Source of the DNA: Candidatus Latescibacterota bacterium
GTDB lineage: Bacteria; Latescibacterota; UBA2968; GCA-2709665
Direction: 5' to 3'
Assembly (NCBI GenBank): GCA_012271065.1
Contig: JAAXHE010000145.1
Span: forward strand, 1 to 23,219
Length of the DNA: 23,219 nt
In this document: one piece after another, positions 7,900 to 15,224 of the stretch
Layout: each line of letters opens with the position of its first letter
Position numbering within the stretch: position 1 is the stretch's first letter
Made by a program: the position numbers and the translations under genes
The notes under the pieces: generated by a model
The model's input: only the letters and a program-made list of their open reading frames with translations
Databases searched by the model: none
What the model was told of the DNA's origin: nothing

Positions 7900-8229
7900 T
7901 CATTTGGGTGGAAGCGAACGGACGTAATCGACCGCTCTGCACACCCAATCGGTAAGGTCTTCGTTCAATTCGATTGCGGGCGGCTCCACCATCGCCCATC
8001 CCATCATGACGCGGCCCGTAATGTCGAACGGCCGCGTGTGCGGCTCGGCAAGCGTCCGTTCGTGGTGTGCCCTGTCGAGACGGACAATCAGGGACCCCTT
8101 CCACGTGCCTGCGCACATGTTGCCGCCGATCATGAAGCAGACCCCTCCGAACATCCTCTTCTCGGAGAATCCGTCCTCGTCAATCAGGATCGTCCGTATC
8201 CGACTGATGAGTTCCTCGTCGCCTGCCAT
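7900..8229 (-). CDS. TfoX/Sxy N-terminal-domain protein
   Basis: This 109-residue protein matches the TfoX N-terminal domain. Key segments are KRMFGGVCFMIGGNMCAGTW, LIVRLDRAHHERTLAEPHTRPFDITGRVMMGW and the final LPPK. Full-length TfoX/Sxy in Gammaproteobacteria is a competence regulator with an additional C-terminal domain. Stand-alone N-terminal-domain proteins like this one are widespread and mostly uncharacterised, so a competence role should not be assumed. Its ATG is three bases after the stop of the DUF1697 gene, so the two are almost certainly co-transcribed and probably translationally coupled. Confidence 0.88.
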   Translation of the reverse strand: MAGDEELISRIRTILIDEDGFSEKRMFGGVCFMIGGNMCAGTWKGSLIVRLDRAHHERTLAEPHTRPFDITGRVMMGWAMVEPPAIELNEDLTDWVCRAVDYVRSLPPK

Positions 8230-8232
8230 TCG

Positions 8233-8799
8233 CTATGTCTCCTCGAACAGCTGTCTCAGTCTGAATACCGTGTTGTGATTTCGGGCGGTGAGCTTCTGAT
8301 ACTCCGGTGATCCCGGCAGCTTCACCCACATGGACCGGGTCGGTCGTGCCCTGGATACCGACCAGTAGATCACGTCGGGCCCTGGCGTAACGGTCTCCCA
8401 CTCCAGCCGTGGCGATGGGAGCCGGGCAAGGATGTCCTCCGGTCGGGCTCCGGCCAGCGTAAAGAGCGCGTGGTGCATCCGCTCGTCGTCTTGTCCCCAA
8501 TCCTCGGGCGCCGCGTCAACCGCGGTTCGGAATGACTTTCGGGATAATACGACGGCACGAGCCTTGTACGAAAAACACCCTGATAGGGCATGTTCGATTG
8601 CTTCCGTGAGCGCGGGGACGTCGGAATTGGCCGACCGAAACAGGATGTTGCCGCTCTGGATATAGGTGCGGACGCTGGAGAATCCCAGGTCCTCGAAGCA
8701 GCCTCGGAGCGCGTCTTTGGGAACGATATTCTTCCCGCCGACGTTCACCCCGCGCAGGAGCGCGAGAAATCGGGGATGTGCTTTCTCTTCGCGTGACAT
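8233..8799 (-). CDS. DUF1697-family protein
   Basis: The 188-residue protein begins with the signature FLALLRGVNVGGKNIVPKDALR, followed by LGFSSVRTYIQSGNILF, and later has the segment VIYWSVSRARPTRSMWVKL and a TARNHNTV motif near the end. These are the hallmarks of the DUF1697 family, whose function is unknown. GGGAG lies about 10 bases before the ATG. It sits 35 bases after the phosphoesterase-ankyrin stop codon and directly before the TfoX-domain gene on the same strand, so a three-gene transcript is likely. Confidence 0.92.
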   Translation of the reverse strand: MSREEKAHPRFLALLRGVNVGGKNIVPKDALRGCFEDLGFSSVRTYIQSGNILFRSANSDVPALTEAIEHALSGCFSYKARAVVLSRKSFRTAVDAAPEDWGQDDERMHHALFTLAGARPEDILARLPSPRLEWETVTPGPDVIYWSVSRARPTRSMWVKLPGSPEYQKLTARNHNTVFRLRQLFEET

Positions 8800-8834
8800 C
8801 TGTACTACACTCCCGTTGGCGACGAAGCGTGAAG

Positions 8835-11567
8835 CTACAGGGCGCCCCGGTTTCGCAGTAACTTTGCGATATCCTCATGACCGCGTCGATTTGCCCAGGC
8901 GAGGGGCGTCGCCCATTCGGCGCCCGCGGCGTTGGGATCGGCGCCGTTGTCCAGTAGAAGCACCACCAATTCCGCGTTACCCTCGCGTGCGGCGATCCCA
9001 ATGGGTGTCGAGCGGTCCTCCTCATCGATCGCGTTGACGTCAGCGCCGAATTCAATGAACATGCGTACCATCATGGCGGCATCGGACACGGCCCGGTTGG
9101 GGCGGCAGAGGTCGTGCAGCGGGGTTCGCCGCTGCCAGTCGGGCAGGTTCGGGTCCAAGCCGTGTTCGAGGAGCCGGCGCGTCATCCGAGGGACGTGGTA
9201 GAGATAGGTCTTGCAGGCCGTCAGCACACGGGGCATCGGGTGTTTGCGCTGCAGGAACATCTCGAACATCGCCTCGTGGGCATCGGTTGATTCTCCTTTG
9301 TCCTCCATGCGCCCGTAGCCGCTGATCGCGGCGGTGTAGGGCGTGGTCAGGTACTCGCTCTCCTCGTTGGAAAACGGATCGTCGGTGTAGCGGAGGATCG
9401 CGGCCACCGTTTCGAACTCGCCCCGCTGCACGTAGCCCCACGCTCCGGATGCGCGCCCGCCGTAGCCGTAGAGCAGGCCCCGCATGGCGTCCGATCGGGC
9501 GCGGATCGCGGGGGACCCGGAGGAGTCCACGTGTCCGTTCGGATCGGCGCCGGCTTCAAGAAGCCATCTGGCGACTTCGAGGTCGTCCTGCACGGTCGCG
9601 GTCATCAGCGATGCCCCGTAGGGGCACAGCCGGCTTTCCGGCAGACTGGGGTCCGCCCCGTTATCCAGCAGAAAGCGGACAATGTCACGGTGGCCGCGTT
9701 CCACCGCGGCCGACAGCGGGCGTTTCTGAAGATTCTCGCCGTCGTTCACGGCCGACGGGTCGGCGTCGACAAACGCCCTGACGGCATCCAGGTCTCCCCT
9801 CGCGGCAGCCAGCGTTGGGGTGTCGCGGACGCCTGCGTCCAGCAGAAGTCCCGCCAGATCGGGACTCGCTTTCGACCTGTGCCACATCAGGTCCGTCCAG
9901 TACGAGTAGTGGATTGCGCGGAATCCGGAGTGGTCGGCGGCATCCACTTCGATGCCGCTGTCGAGGAGCGCCTTTACCGCCGTGCGGTCGTTCGCGATAA
10001 CGGCGAGATGGAGCGCGGTCCTGCCTTCGGGGTCCCGGTGTGATTCGATGCCATCCGTACCCTTAAGCAGGCGTTGGATCTGCGCGTGGTCCCCGGCGTC
10101 TACCGCCTGGTGCAGTCGAGGGTCCGGCGCCTCCGAAACGGGCCCGGAGGCGGTCCGTAGGTAATCTGCGACCGACGCATGTCCGCGGTCTTCGGCTATG
10201 GCAATCAGATCGCTCACCTCGTCGTGCGCATAGGCTTCCCACAGCACTCTCGTGGCGTCCAGACTGCCCTCCCGAACCGCGAAGTGGATCGGCGGGGTGT
10301 ACCAGAACTGCAGTCTGGCGCAGTCCGGATCCGTGCTCAGATGTTTGCGCAGGGCGCCGGCATCATTCCGGATCGCGGCGCTGATCAGTTCCCAGTAGAG
10401 GCGTCCCTCTTGTGTTTCGATGCACCAGGACGGCCGGTGCATGGCCTCGATGACGTCTTGCGGCGTTCGTCCCGATTCGCCGGATTTTTCGATGTTCATC
10501 CCGGTCCTTTCCGTAGGTTTGCGTCGCGTCCGGTCCTCCTTCACAATTTTCTGCTCGAAGCTGAATACGTTCTCGCTGGCAGGGTCCACCGTGACCTCGA
10601 TCCAGTGTACGTCCGACGCGCCGAACGTCTCCACGCGGGTGAAATTCGCGAAGCGCCTGCCGCCACCCTTGCGCCGAAGCGGCTTATCGATCCGGAAATA
10701 GTGCGAGTCTCCATGCGCAAGGACGACCGGCCTTCCGAATCGTTCCGTTTCCTCACGCAACACGTCGAGGATCGCCTGGAAGTGAGGCGGGTCCGGCGCA
10801 GGCCTTCGCTCCAGGCCCATCGACGCGTGCAGGGTCAGAAACAGCGCCTTGCCGGACCCGGACGCCTCCGAAAAAGCGCGGCGAAGCCATGCGATCCCCG
10901 CAAGGGCGCGCCGATCGACCGCCGCGTCGTGCCGTTCCGTCCTCACCGGGACCGCGCCAACCTCGGTCGAATCCCGGCGCTGAAACGCGGCCAACCCGTT
11001 CCTGCTCCCCACGATATGAACGGTCGCGAAGTGAACCCCGGCCCGTTCCCAGCGGACATTCTCGACAAACTCGCTGTATTCGGGCAGCGACGCCTGGGAT
11101 TCAACCCGCATCGTCCGCTTGCCGAGCGTCAGCCCGGCACGGGGATAGAACAGCGTCCGCAATTTCCGCAGGCGTTCCAGCGGATCGAAGCGGCCGGCAA
11201 TCTTGCGATGACAGTCCGTCCATTCGTTGTCGCCCGGCGTAAGGATGAACGGGTCATCGAAGCGATTGAACCTTTCCAGACGACCTTCCAGAACCGCATC
11301 CGTGCACGGTTGTCCGCCACGTTTGATGTCGCCCGCGTGGTTGACCCATTGTACGTCGTCGTCCGTGTTGATCATGTCGGTCAACCTTGCGAACCGGATG
11401 CTGTCGGCATCGGCGTACGGCACGTCTCCGATCAGGGCGAACGAGAATGTGTCGGCGTCAGCCCGGCCCCGAAAGGACAAAAGGGCGACCACGAGGAGAA
11501 CCGTTGCGAGCCCCACGTTTTTTTCAATTCTCCGCCCGATGAGTACTGCGTTTCTGTCCAAGTTCAT
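8835..11567 (-). CDS. Secreted metallophosphoesterase fused to an ankyrin-repeat protein
   Basis: The 910-residue product has two parts. Residues 1-38 look like a signal peptide: basic start, hydrophobic GLATVLLVVALLSF, then ADA before the mature domain. Residues 40-345 form a calcineurin-like phosphoesterase with IGDVPY (Asp48), NHAGDI (Asp80), TPGDNEW (Asp113, Asn114), LTLHAS (His247) and AHGDSHYF (His285, His289), ending in the strand IEVTVDPASENVFSFEQKIV. From Met357 to the end lies a 554-residue ankyrin protein with repeats of the LLLDNGADPN type. An ATG at 11591 is possible, but the ATG at 11567 has CGGAG at correct spacing. The ankyrin part is paralogous to the gene at 19047-20717. If the fusion is translated whole, the ankyrin part would be exported. 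Confidence 0.85.
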   Translation of the reverse strand: MNLDRNAVLIGRRIEKNVGLATVLLVVALLSFRGRADADTFSFALIGDVPYADADSIRFARLTDMINTDDDVQWVNHAGDIKRGGQPCTDAVLEGRLERFNRFDDPFILTPGDNEWTDCHRKIAGRFDPLERLRKLRTLFYPRAGLTLGKRTMRVESQASLPEYSEFVENVRWERAGVHFATVHIVGSRNGLAAFQRRDSTEVGAVPVRTERHDAAVDRRALAGIAWLRRAFSEASGSGKALFLTLHASMGLERRPAPDPPHFQAILDVLREETERFGRPVVLAHGDSHYFRIDKPLRRKGGGRRFANFTRVETFGASDVHWIEVTVDPASENVFSFEQKIVKEDRTRRKPTERTGMNIEKSGESGRTPQDVIEAMHRPSWCIETQEGRLYWELISAAIRNDAGALRKHLSTDPDCARLQFWYTPPIHFAVREGSLDATRVLWEAYAHDEVSDLIAIAEDRGHASVADYLRTASGPVSEAPDPRLHQAVDAGDHAQIQRLLKGTDGIESHRDPEGRTALHLAVIANDRTAVKALLDSGIEVDAADHSGFRAIHYSYWTDLMWHRSKASPDLAGLLLDAGVRDTPTLAAARGDLDAVRAFVDADPSAVNDGENLQKRPLSAAVERGHRDIVRFLLDNGADPSLPESRLCPYGASLMTATVQDDLEVARWLLEAGADPNGHVDSSGSPAIRARSDAMRGLLYGYGGRASGAWGYVQRGEFETVAAILRYTDDPFSNEESEYLTTPYTAAISGYGRMEDKGESTDAHEAMFEMFLQRKHPMPRVLTACKTYLYHVPRMTRRLLEHGLDPNLPDWQRRTPLHDLCRPNRAVSDAAMMVRMFIEFGADVNAIDEEDRSTPIGIAAREGNAELVVLLLDNGADPNAAGAEWATPLAWANRRGHEDIAKLLRNRGAL
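10497..10512 (-). promoter_or_regulatory. Internal Shine-Dalgarno and ATG at the fusion joint
   Basis: On the minus strand AAGGA lies five bases before an in-frame ATG (10497-10499) that begins MNIEKSG. This is precisely the end of the phosphoesterase domain and the beginning of the ankyrin protein. Initiation here would give a 554-residue cytoplasmic ankyrin protein, almost the same length as its 556-residue paralog. It may be the original start of a separate gene that has lost the upstream stop codon. Confidence 0.6.
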
Positions 11568-11639
11568 TACGAGTCTCCGCTTCGCTGACATGACGCTTCA
11601 GATCGTCGGGCCCGGTCTGGAGGGAACCGCCGAAGGTAC

Positions 11640-11668
11640 TTGGCAGCCGAAACCAGGCCGGGTATATT
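11640..11668 (+). promoter_or_regulatory. Sigma-70-like promoter of the dioxygenase gene
   Basis: TTGGCA (11640-11645), a 17-base spacer and TATATT (11663-11668) form a good housekeeping promoter pointing at the phytanoyl-CoA dioxygenase gene. The start of transcription would be near 11675, giving a leader of about 90 bases. Confidence 0.55.
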
Positions 11669-11674
11669 TTCGAT

Positions 11675-11730
11675 GCGCGAAAACTGAGCATTTCGCGCCG
11701 ATTAATTGTGCACCTTCAAACCACGGTTTG
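11675..11730. promoter_or_regulatory. Two perfect dyads in the divergent intergenic region
   Basis: GCGCGAAA (11675-11682) and TTTCGCGC (11691-11698) make a perfect 8-bp inverted repeat with an 8-base spacer at the predicted transcription start of the dioxygenase gene. A second dyad, CAAACC-AC-GGTTTG, is at 11717-11730. Both lie between divergent genes and are good candidate operators. A hairpin role in the leader RNA is also possible. Confidence 0.45.
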
Positions 11731-11766
11731 CATGGCGCCCGCCATATTTCTACGGGATCTGTGACA

Positions 11767-12519
11767 ATGAAACACACCGATCGCGAATTTTTCGCACGGA
11801 ACGGCTTCGTGAACCTCGGCGTTTTCCTGAGTCCCGACGAGGTGCGCGAATCCCAGGAACTGTTCGACGAGGACCGCCACCGATATCCATATTTCTGGCA
11901 TCCGTACGGATACCACCAGGAAGCCAACTACAACGCATTGGTCACCACGCCTGATTTCGACAGGCTGGTCCGCCACCCGCGATTGCTGCCCGCAATCGAG
12001 GAACTGATGGGCGGTCCCGTCTGCTTCGGCGAGATCGGCCTGCGCGGCATGGGTCCCTATTCGGGCGACGTCCACCAGGGATGGCACCGCGACAGGCCTC
12101 ACTGGCCCGAGCACCCCCTGCGTATGGACTACATTCAGTTGATGGTCTACCTGACGGACGTGGACGAGGGAACGCACTGCTTTTCCCTCTCGCCCGAGTC
12201 GGTCGACGACGCGGTCCTGGAAGATCCGGCGGCGCAGCTGGAACGGGGCGGCGTGTTCGATCTCCACGGCCCCGCCGGCACGTGCGCCCTTTTCAACGTT
12301 GCGGTTCTGCACACGGCAACCACGCGCCCCACGCAGGCCCAGCGAAAAACCGCGCAGATCTACTACGGGCACCGCCATCGGCCCCCGCTGGCCAACGATT
12401 CCGGGATTCCGGCGGTGTTCTGGCGGGACGATCCCGATCCGGAAACGCGCGCGTTTTACGGCGTACTCAACGAGCGGACCCGCCTTTACATGGCCGCCTT
12501 CGGGCCGCGCGAGGACTGA
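11767..12519 (+). CDS. Phytanoyl-CoA dioxygenase family protein
   Basis: This 250-residue protein is a non-haem Fe(II)/2-oxoglutarate oxygenase of the PhyH type. The iron ligands are visible as HxD in GWHRDRPHW (His107, Asp109) and the distal His182 in AVLHTATTRP. Arg193 is a candidate for binding the 2-oxoglutarate carboxylate. The N-terminus (DREFFARNGFVNLGVFLSPDEV) is typical of the family. The substrate is unknown: family members hydroxylate lipids, small metabolites and natural-product intermediates. The frame is open far upstream, but the ATG at 11767 is where the family homology begins. The Shine-Dalgarno sequence is weak. It converges with the Gfo/Idh/MocA gene with 28 bases between stop codons. 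Confidence 0.92.
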   Translation: MKHTDREFFARNGFVNLGVFLSPDEVRESQELFDEDRHRYPYFWHPYGYHQEANYNALVTTPDFDRLVRHPRLLPAIEELMGGPVCFGEIGLRGMGPYSGDVHQGWHRDRPHWPEHPLRMDYIQLMVYLTDVDEGTHCFSLSPESVDDAVLEDPAAQLERGGVFDLHGPAGTCALFNVAVLHTATTRPTQAQRKTAQIYYGHRHRPPLANDSGIPAVFWRDDPDPETRAFYGVLNERTRLYMAAFGPRED

Positions 12520-12547
12520 GCAGGCGGTTTTTCGCAAAATCGCATGC

Positions 12548-13537
12548 TCATCCGTAAGTCCCGCCATCCCCAAGAATTACACGGCCGCCGCGGTTCGCCG
12601 CTTCCTCGGCGCCCAGCCCGATGCGAACGGCCTCGAGGGCCGTATCCAGGTCCGATCGCCAATCACCCCTTCTACCGCGCGCTTCCTCCAGAAAGAGGCT
12701 TTCCAGAGACGTCACCTGTTCCGCGGGCGGCAGCGATAGCTCATTGCCGTCGGCGGACGAGAGCCGCCAGCCCCCGTCCTTTTGGACCAGCGTTCCTTCC
12801 TCCAGCACGAACCGCTGAACCTGTTCGGCGTTTCCGATCGAAATCCCGCCCGCCCAGGTCCATTCGGCCGTCCCTCCGTCCGTGAAGCCCACGGCGACCC
12901 GGTTGACGAAGCGTTCGTATGTTCCGGAGTTGTCCAATCCGTCATAGTGGGCGTACCCTTCCACCCAGGACGCCGGTCCGAAGAGGTCCACCAGTGGGTA
13001 GACCTGATAGACGAAGAAGAGACTCGGCGGCCCCGACGTGGGAATGTTGAACAGTACCTCCGGCCGCGCCCCTTTACCCGGCGTCAGCCGCACGAACAAC
13101 GCCAGCAGAAGTCCGCCCAGCGATCCCACGGTCTCCTTGAGTTGCCGATGGGCGGCGGACACGACCTCGGGATGGGCCACGCGCAGCACCGTGCCGGTCG
13201 AGCGCGCGAGGTCGACCAGGGCGGCCCCCTCGTCGACGTGCCGCGCCACAGGATATTCCAGGAAGACGGGCTTGCCGGCCGCCAGGGAAGCCCGCGCGAT
13301 GGGGCCGTGGCTGTCGTTGTTGGTACAGACCACAAGCCCATCAACGTCGGACCGGTCGATCAGCGCCTTCCAGTTTTCCAGCAAGGGCAGATTGTGCTGA
13401 CGGGCCAGCTCCGCGCCCGTGCGCGGGTTCCTGGCTGCCAGTGCGGTCAGCCTGCAGCCCTGCAATTCTGAGAATGCGTTCGCGCGGCTTTGCGCCATGC
13501 CGCCCGATCCGACCATGCCCAGACGAATTGAATCCAT
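12548..13537 (-). CDS. Gfo/Idh/MocA-family oxidoreductase with EYP in place of EKP
   Basis: The 329-residue protein has an N-terminal Rossmann fold, with GMVGSGGMAQ near residues 7-16 and VVCTNNDSHGPIARASLAAGKPVFLEYP, followed by the alpha/beta C-terminal domain. Members usually oxidise or reduce sugars, inositols or related compounds with NAD(P). The usual EKP motif, whose Lys is catalytic in the sugar dehydrogenases, reads EYP (Tyr95) here. The EYP form occurs in the biliverdin reductase branch. I chose the ATG at 13537 because AAGGA lies about seven bases upstream. It follows the Fic gene by 16 bases on the same strand, so co-transcription is likely. Confidence 0.9.
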   Translation of the reverse strand: MDSIRLGMVGSGGMAQSRANAFSELQGCRLTALAARNPRTGAELARQHNLPLLENWKALIDRSDVDGLVVCTNNDSHGPIARASLAAGKPVFLEYPVARHVDEGAALVDLARSTGTVLRVAHPEVVSAAHRQLKETVGSLGGLLLALFVRLTPGKGARPEVLFNIPTSGPPSLFFVYQVYPLVDLFGPASWVEGYAHYDGLDNSGTYERFVNRVAVGFTDGGTAEWTWAGGISIGNAEQVQRFVLEEGTLVQKDGGWRLSSADGNELSLPPAEQVTSLESLFLEEARGRRGDWRSDLDTALEAVRIGLGAEEAANRGGRVILGDGGTYG

Positions 13538-13553
13538 AGAACGTCCTTCCAAT

Positions 13554-14726
13554 TCAATATCTGCCGATTGCATCGAAGTCTATTTCGATGATTAACTCTT
13601 CGCCCCGATCCTCAAATTTGATGAATCCTGTTTTCTCCAGGCGAACCAGTTCACGAAAGAAGGTGCGGGTCGTTACGTGGCGATACACCGCGGCGACATA
13701 TGGTGCTCTTACCAGTTCCGAGAACTTGATTCTTTTGGACGGTTCGTCCGCAAATGGATCGACTGGCTCGGTCACTTCCAGAAGGAAACACAGCAGGTCA
13801 TATTCCCGCTGATTGATGACACGCCGTCGCTCGCTTACCCGCTGACTCCGTGCCCTTGTTAAAGTCGTACGGTAGATTGCGCGATTGAGTTTTGTCTTGA
13901 TAAAGTTGTTGATTCCTTTCAACTCGGCCGCAAAGCCCTCGATGCCGAAAGAGATGAAACCGTTCAGATCGAACGGCTGTGTCCGTCTGCCTTGTTGAAG
14001 TAGAAGCATGTATTCATTGCCATTGCGATAGAAGTAATTCGAGAGTCCGTAGAAGCCGTGAACATTGTATCCACCCTGAAACAGAATTCCCGCCTCCACA
14101 AGTCTTGAGACGCTACCGTTTCCGTCGCCGAACGGGTGAATCGTTACAAGAAAAAAGTGGGCTAGTAGCGCACGGACGACTGCATGCTGCGCAGCCAGTT
14201 TGTTCGAGTTCACGAATTTTACGAATTCTTCCATAAGTGGTCGCAAATCTGCAGGGGGCGCTCCTCTATGCACGCCACCCAGTGCTTTCGTTCCGACTAC
14301 GACGGGGTGAGTCCTCAACTCGCCTGGTACGTTGTTGTCTTCATCGGAACCACGCGTGACCAACCTGTGCATGTGCATGATGTCAGAAAGCTCGAGCGGC
14401 CTGCCGCCTGGTGTGAACCGTTGCCGAACCCAGTCCTGGGATAAGCCGGCGTTTCTCACTTGTTTTTCTTCTCGAGACTGAGTTGTGGCTTCGTCGGAGG
14501 AAGTAGTCAACAGTCGACTTACTTCGGCTTCTGAGAGCGGATTTCCTTCAACTGCGGTAGTACCGTGAACCGCTCGCACGCGGTTCAATTGGTCTAGTTG
14601 TTCCTTACAATCCGAAGGGAGGACCAGATTGAGGGCTGCTTCTTTGTTGGCTTCAATCTGAATCAGATTGGAGAATTGGTTTTCCAACGAGATTCGAAAT
14701 TCAAAGCGGAAGTTTCCCCAGTCCAA
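13554..14726 (-). CDS. Fic-family protein (class II layout) with a substituted motif Arg
   Basis: This protein of about 390 residues has the layout of class II Fic AMP-transferases: an N-terminal region with the inhibitory helix HGTTAVEGN ((S/T)xxxE(G/N), Glu60), the Fic core with the active-site loop HPFGDGNGSVSR (His197 to Arg208), and a C-terminal winged-helix-like tail. The family transfers AMP to target proteins. The first Arg of the canonical HPFxxGNGRxxR is Ser here, while the catalytic His and the Arg that pairs with the inhibitory Glu are kept. I place the start at the TTG at 14726, because AGGAGGT lies just upstream; the frame is open to 14771. No partner antitoxin of the FicA type is evident. 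It lies 16 bases before the oxidoreductase gene. Confidence 0.88.
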   Translation of the reverse strand: MDWGNFRFEFRISLENQFSNLIQIEANKEAALNLVLPSDCKEQLDQLNRVRAVHGTTAVEGNPLSEAEVSRLLTTSSDEATTQSREEKQVRNAGLSQDWVRQRFTPGGRPLELSDIMHMHRLVTRGSDEDNNVPGELRTHPVVVGTKALGGVHRGAPPADLRPLMEEFVKFVNSNKLAAQHAVVRALLAHFFLVTIHPFGDGNGSVSRLVEAGILFQGGYNVHGFYGLSNYFYRNGNEYMLLLQQGRRTQPFDLNGFISFGIEGFAAELKGINNFIKTKLNRAIYRTTLTRARSQRVSERRRVINQREYDLLCFLLEVTEPVDPFADEPSKRIKFSELVRAPYVAAVYRHVTTRTFFRELVRLEKTGFIKFEDRGEELIIEIDFDAIGRY

Positions 14727-14740
14727 ATGACCTCCTGATC

Positions 14741-14813
14741 GACAAGCTATTTGACAATCTATATGACACAATAACTATATATAAATATAATATATTATTT
14801 GTAAATAACAAAT
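14741..14813. promoter_or_regulatory. AT-rich fic upstream region with 12-bp tandem repeats and a dyad
   Basis: Three degenerate 12-base units start at 14741, 14753 and 14765 with GACAA, GACAA and GACAC (GACAAGCTATTT, GACAATCTATAT, GACACAATAACT). They are followed by an almost pure AT stretch and a perfect dyad, ATTTGT-AAATA-ACAAAT, at 14797-14813. The region is directly upstream of fic and has many possible -10 elements on the minus strand. Its base composition differs sharply from the rest of the window. Confidence 0.4.
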
Positions 14814-15224
14814 TAATTCTTAAGTTATTTGACATATAAAATTTTCTCTCTCGTTTGTTGTAATAATCGAATATTTCGAACGGCACGGCGATTTCAGGCA
14901 ACGGTGCCTCTGTACCCTGGCTTGAAGCAGATTTCATCCAACTAAGATGATGATTATGGATAGAATTGGTCGTCCGGTGGGAATCCAGTTCGAATCAGGT
15001 TAACTCCCACCAATTGAAGAGTGTGCAATTTGCAAGTACTACTTTCAATTTTACACACAGGGCGACGATATGCCTTAATGCGTTTCCCTCTCAGTTGCCT
15101 CAACCAGACGTTGATACGATCTCATATTCACCGATACCGACAACCGTGACAATGCGCTAAATTGGACGTGATTCAATACACGGGGAACATAGTTCTACGT
15201 CAACTCGCAAAAGGAGGCATAACG
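14814..15224. other. Divergent intergenic region between fic and the XRE regulator
   Basis: About 400 bases hold no gene I can support. The left part is AT-rich and belongs to the fic control region. A minus-strand frame starting at 14937 (MKSASSQGTEAPLPEI...) has normal-looking codons for its first 39 residues and then runs into the AT-rich stretch; it has no Shine-Dalgarno sequence and may be a gene relic. At 14976-15011 an inverted repeat, GGTGGGA and TCCCACC, encloses AGTTCGAATC, which looks like a tRNA T-loop but does not fold into one. A strong AAGGAGG at 15211 belongs to the regulator. Confidence 0.4.

Noticed and set aside
10179..11588. Plus-strand open frame of 469 codons opposite the phosphoesterase-ankyrin gene
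   Set aside because: It is a shadow of the fused gene: no domain, Arg- and Pro-rich composition and no suitable ribosome-binding site.
14701..14937. Small minus-strand frame of 78 codons upstream of fic
   Set aside because: No Shine-Dalgarno sequence, no recognisable domain, and its second half is only a translation of the AT-rich control region. I describe it as a possible relic, not a gene.
14976..15015. tRNA 3'-end-like sequence (AGTTCGAATC followed by TCCCACCA)
   Set aside because: The T-stem has mismatches at two of five positions, the acceptor register is off by one base and no 5' half is present. It is not a tRNA; it might be a fragment, but that cannot be shown.
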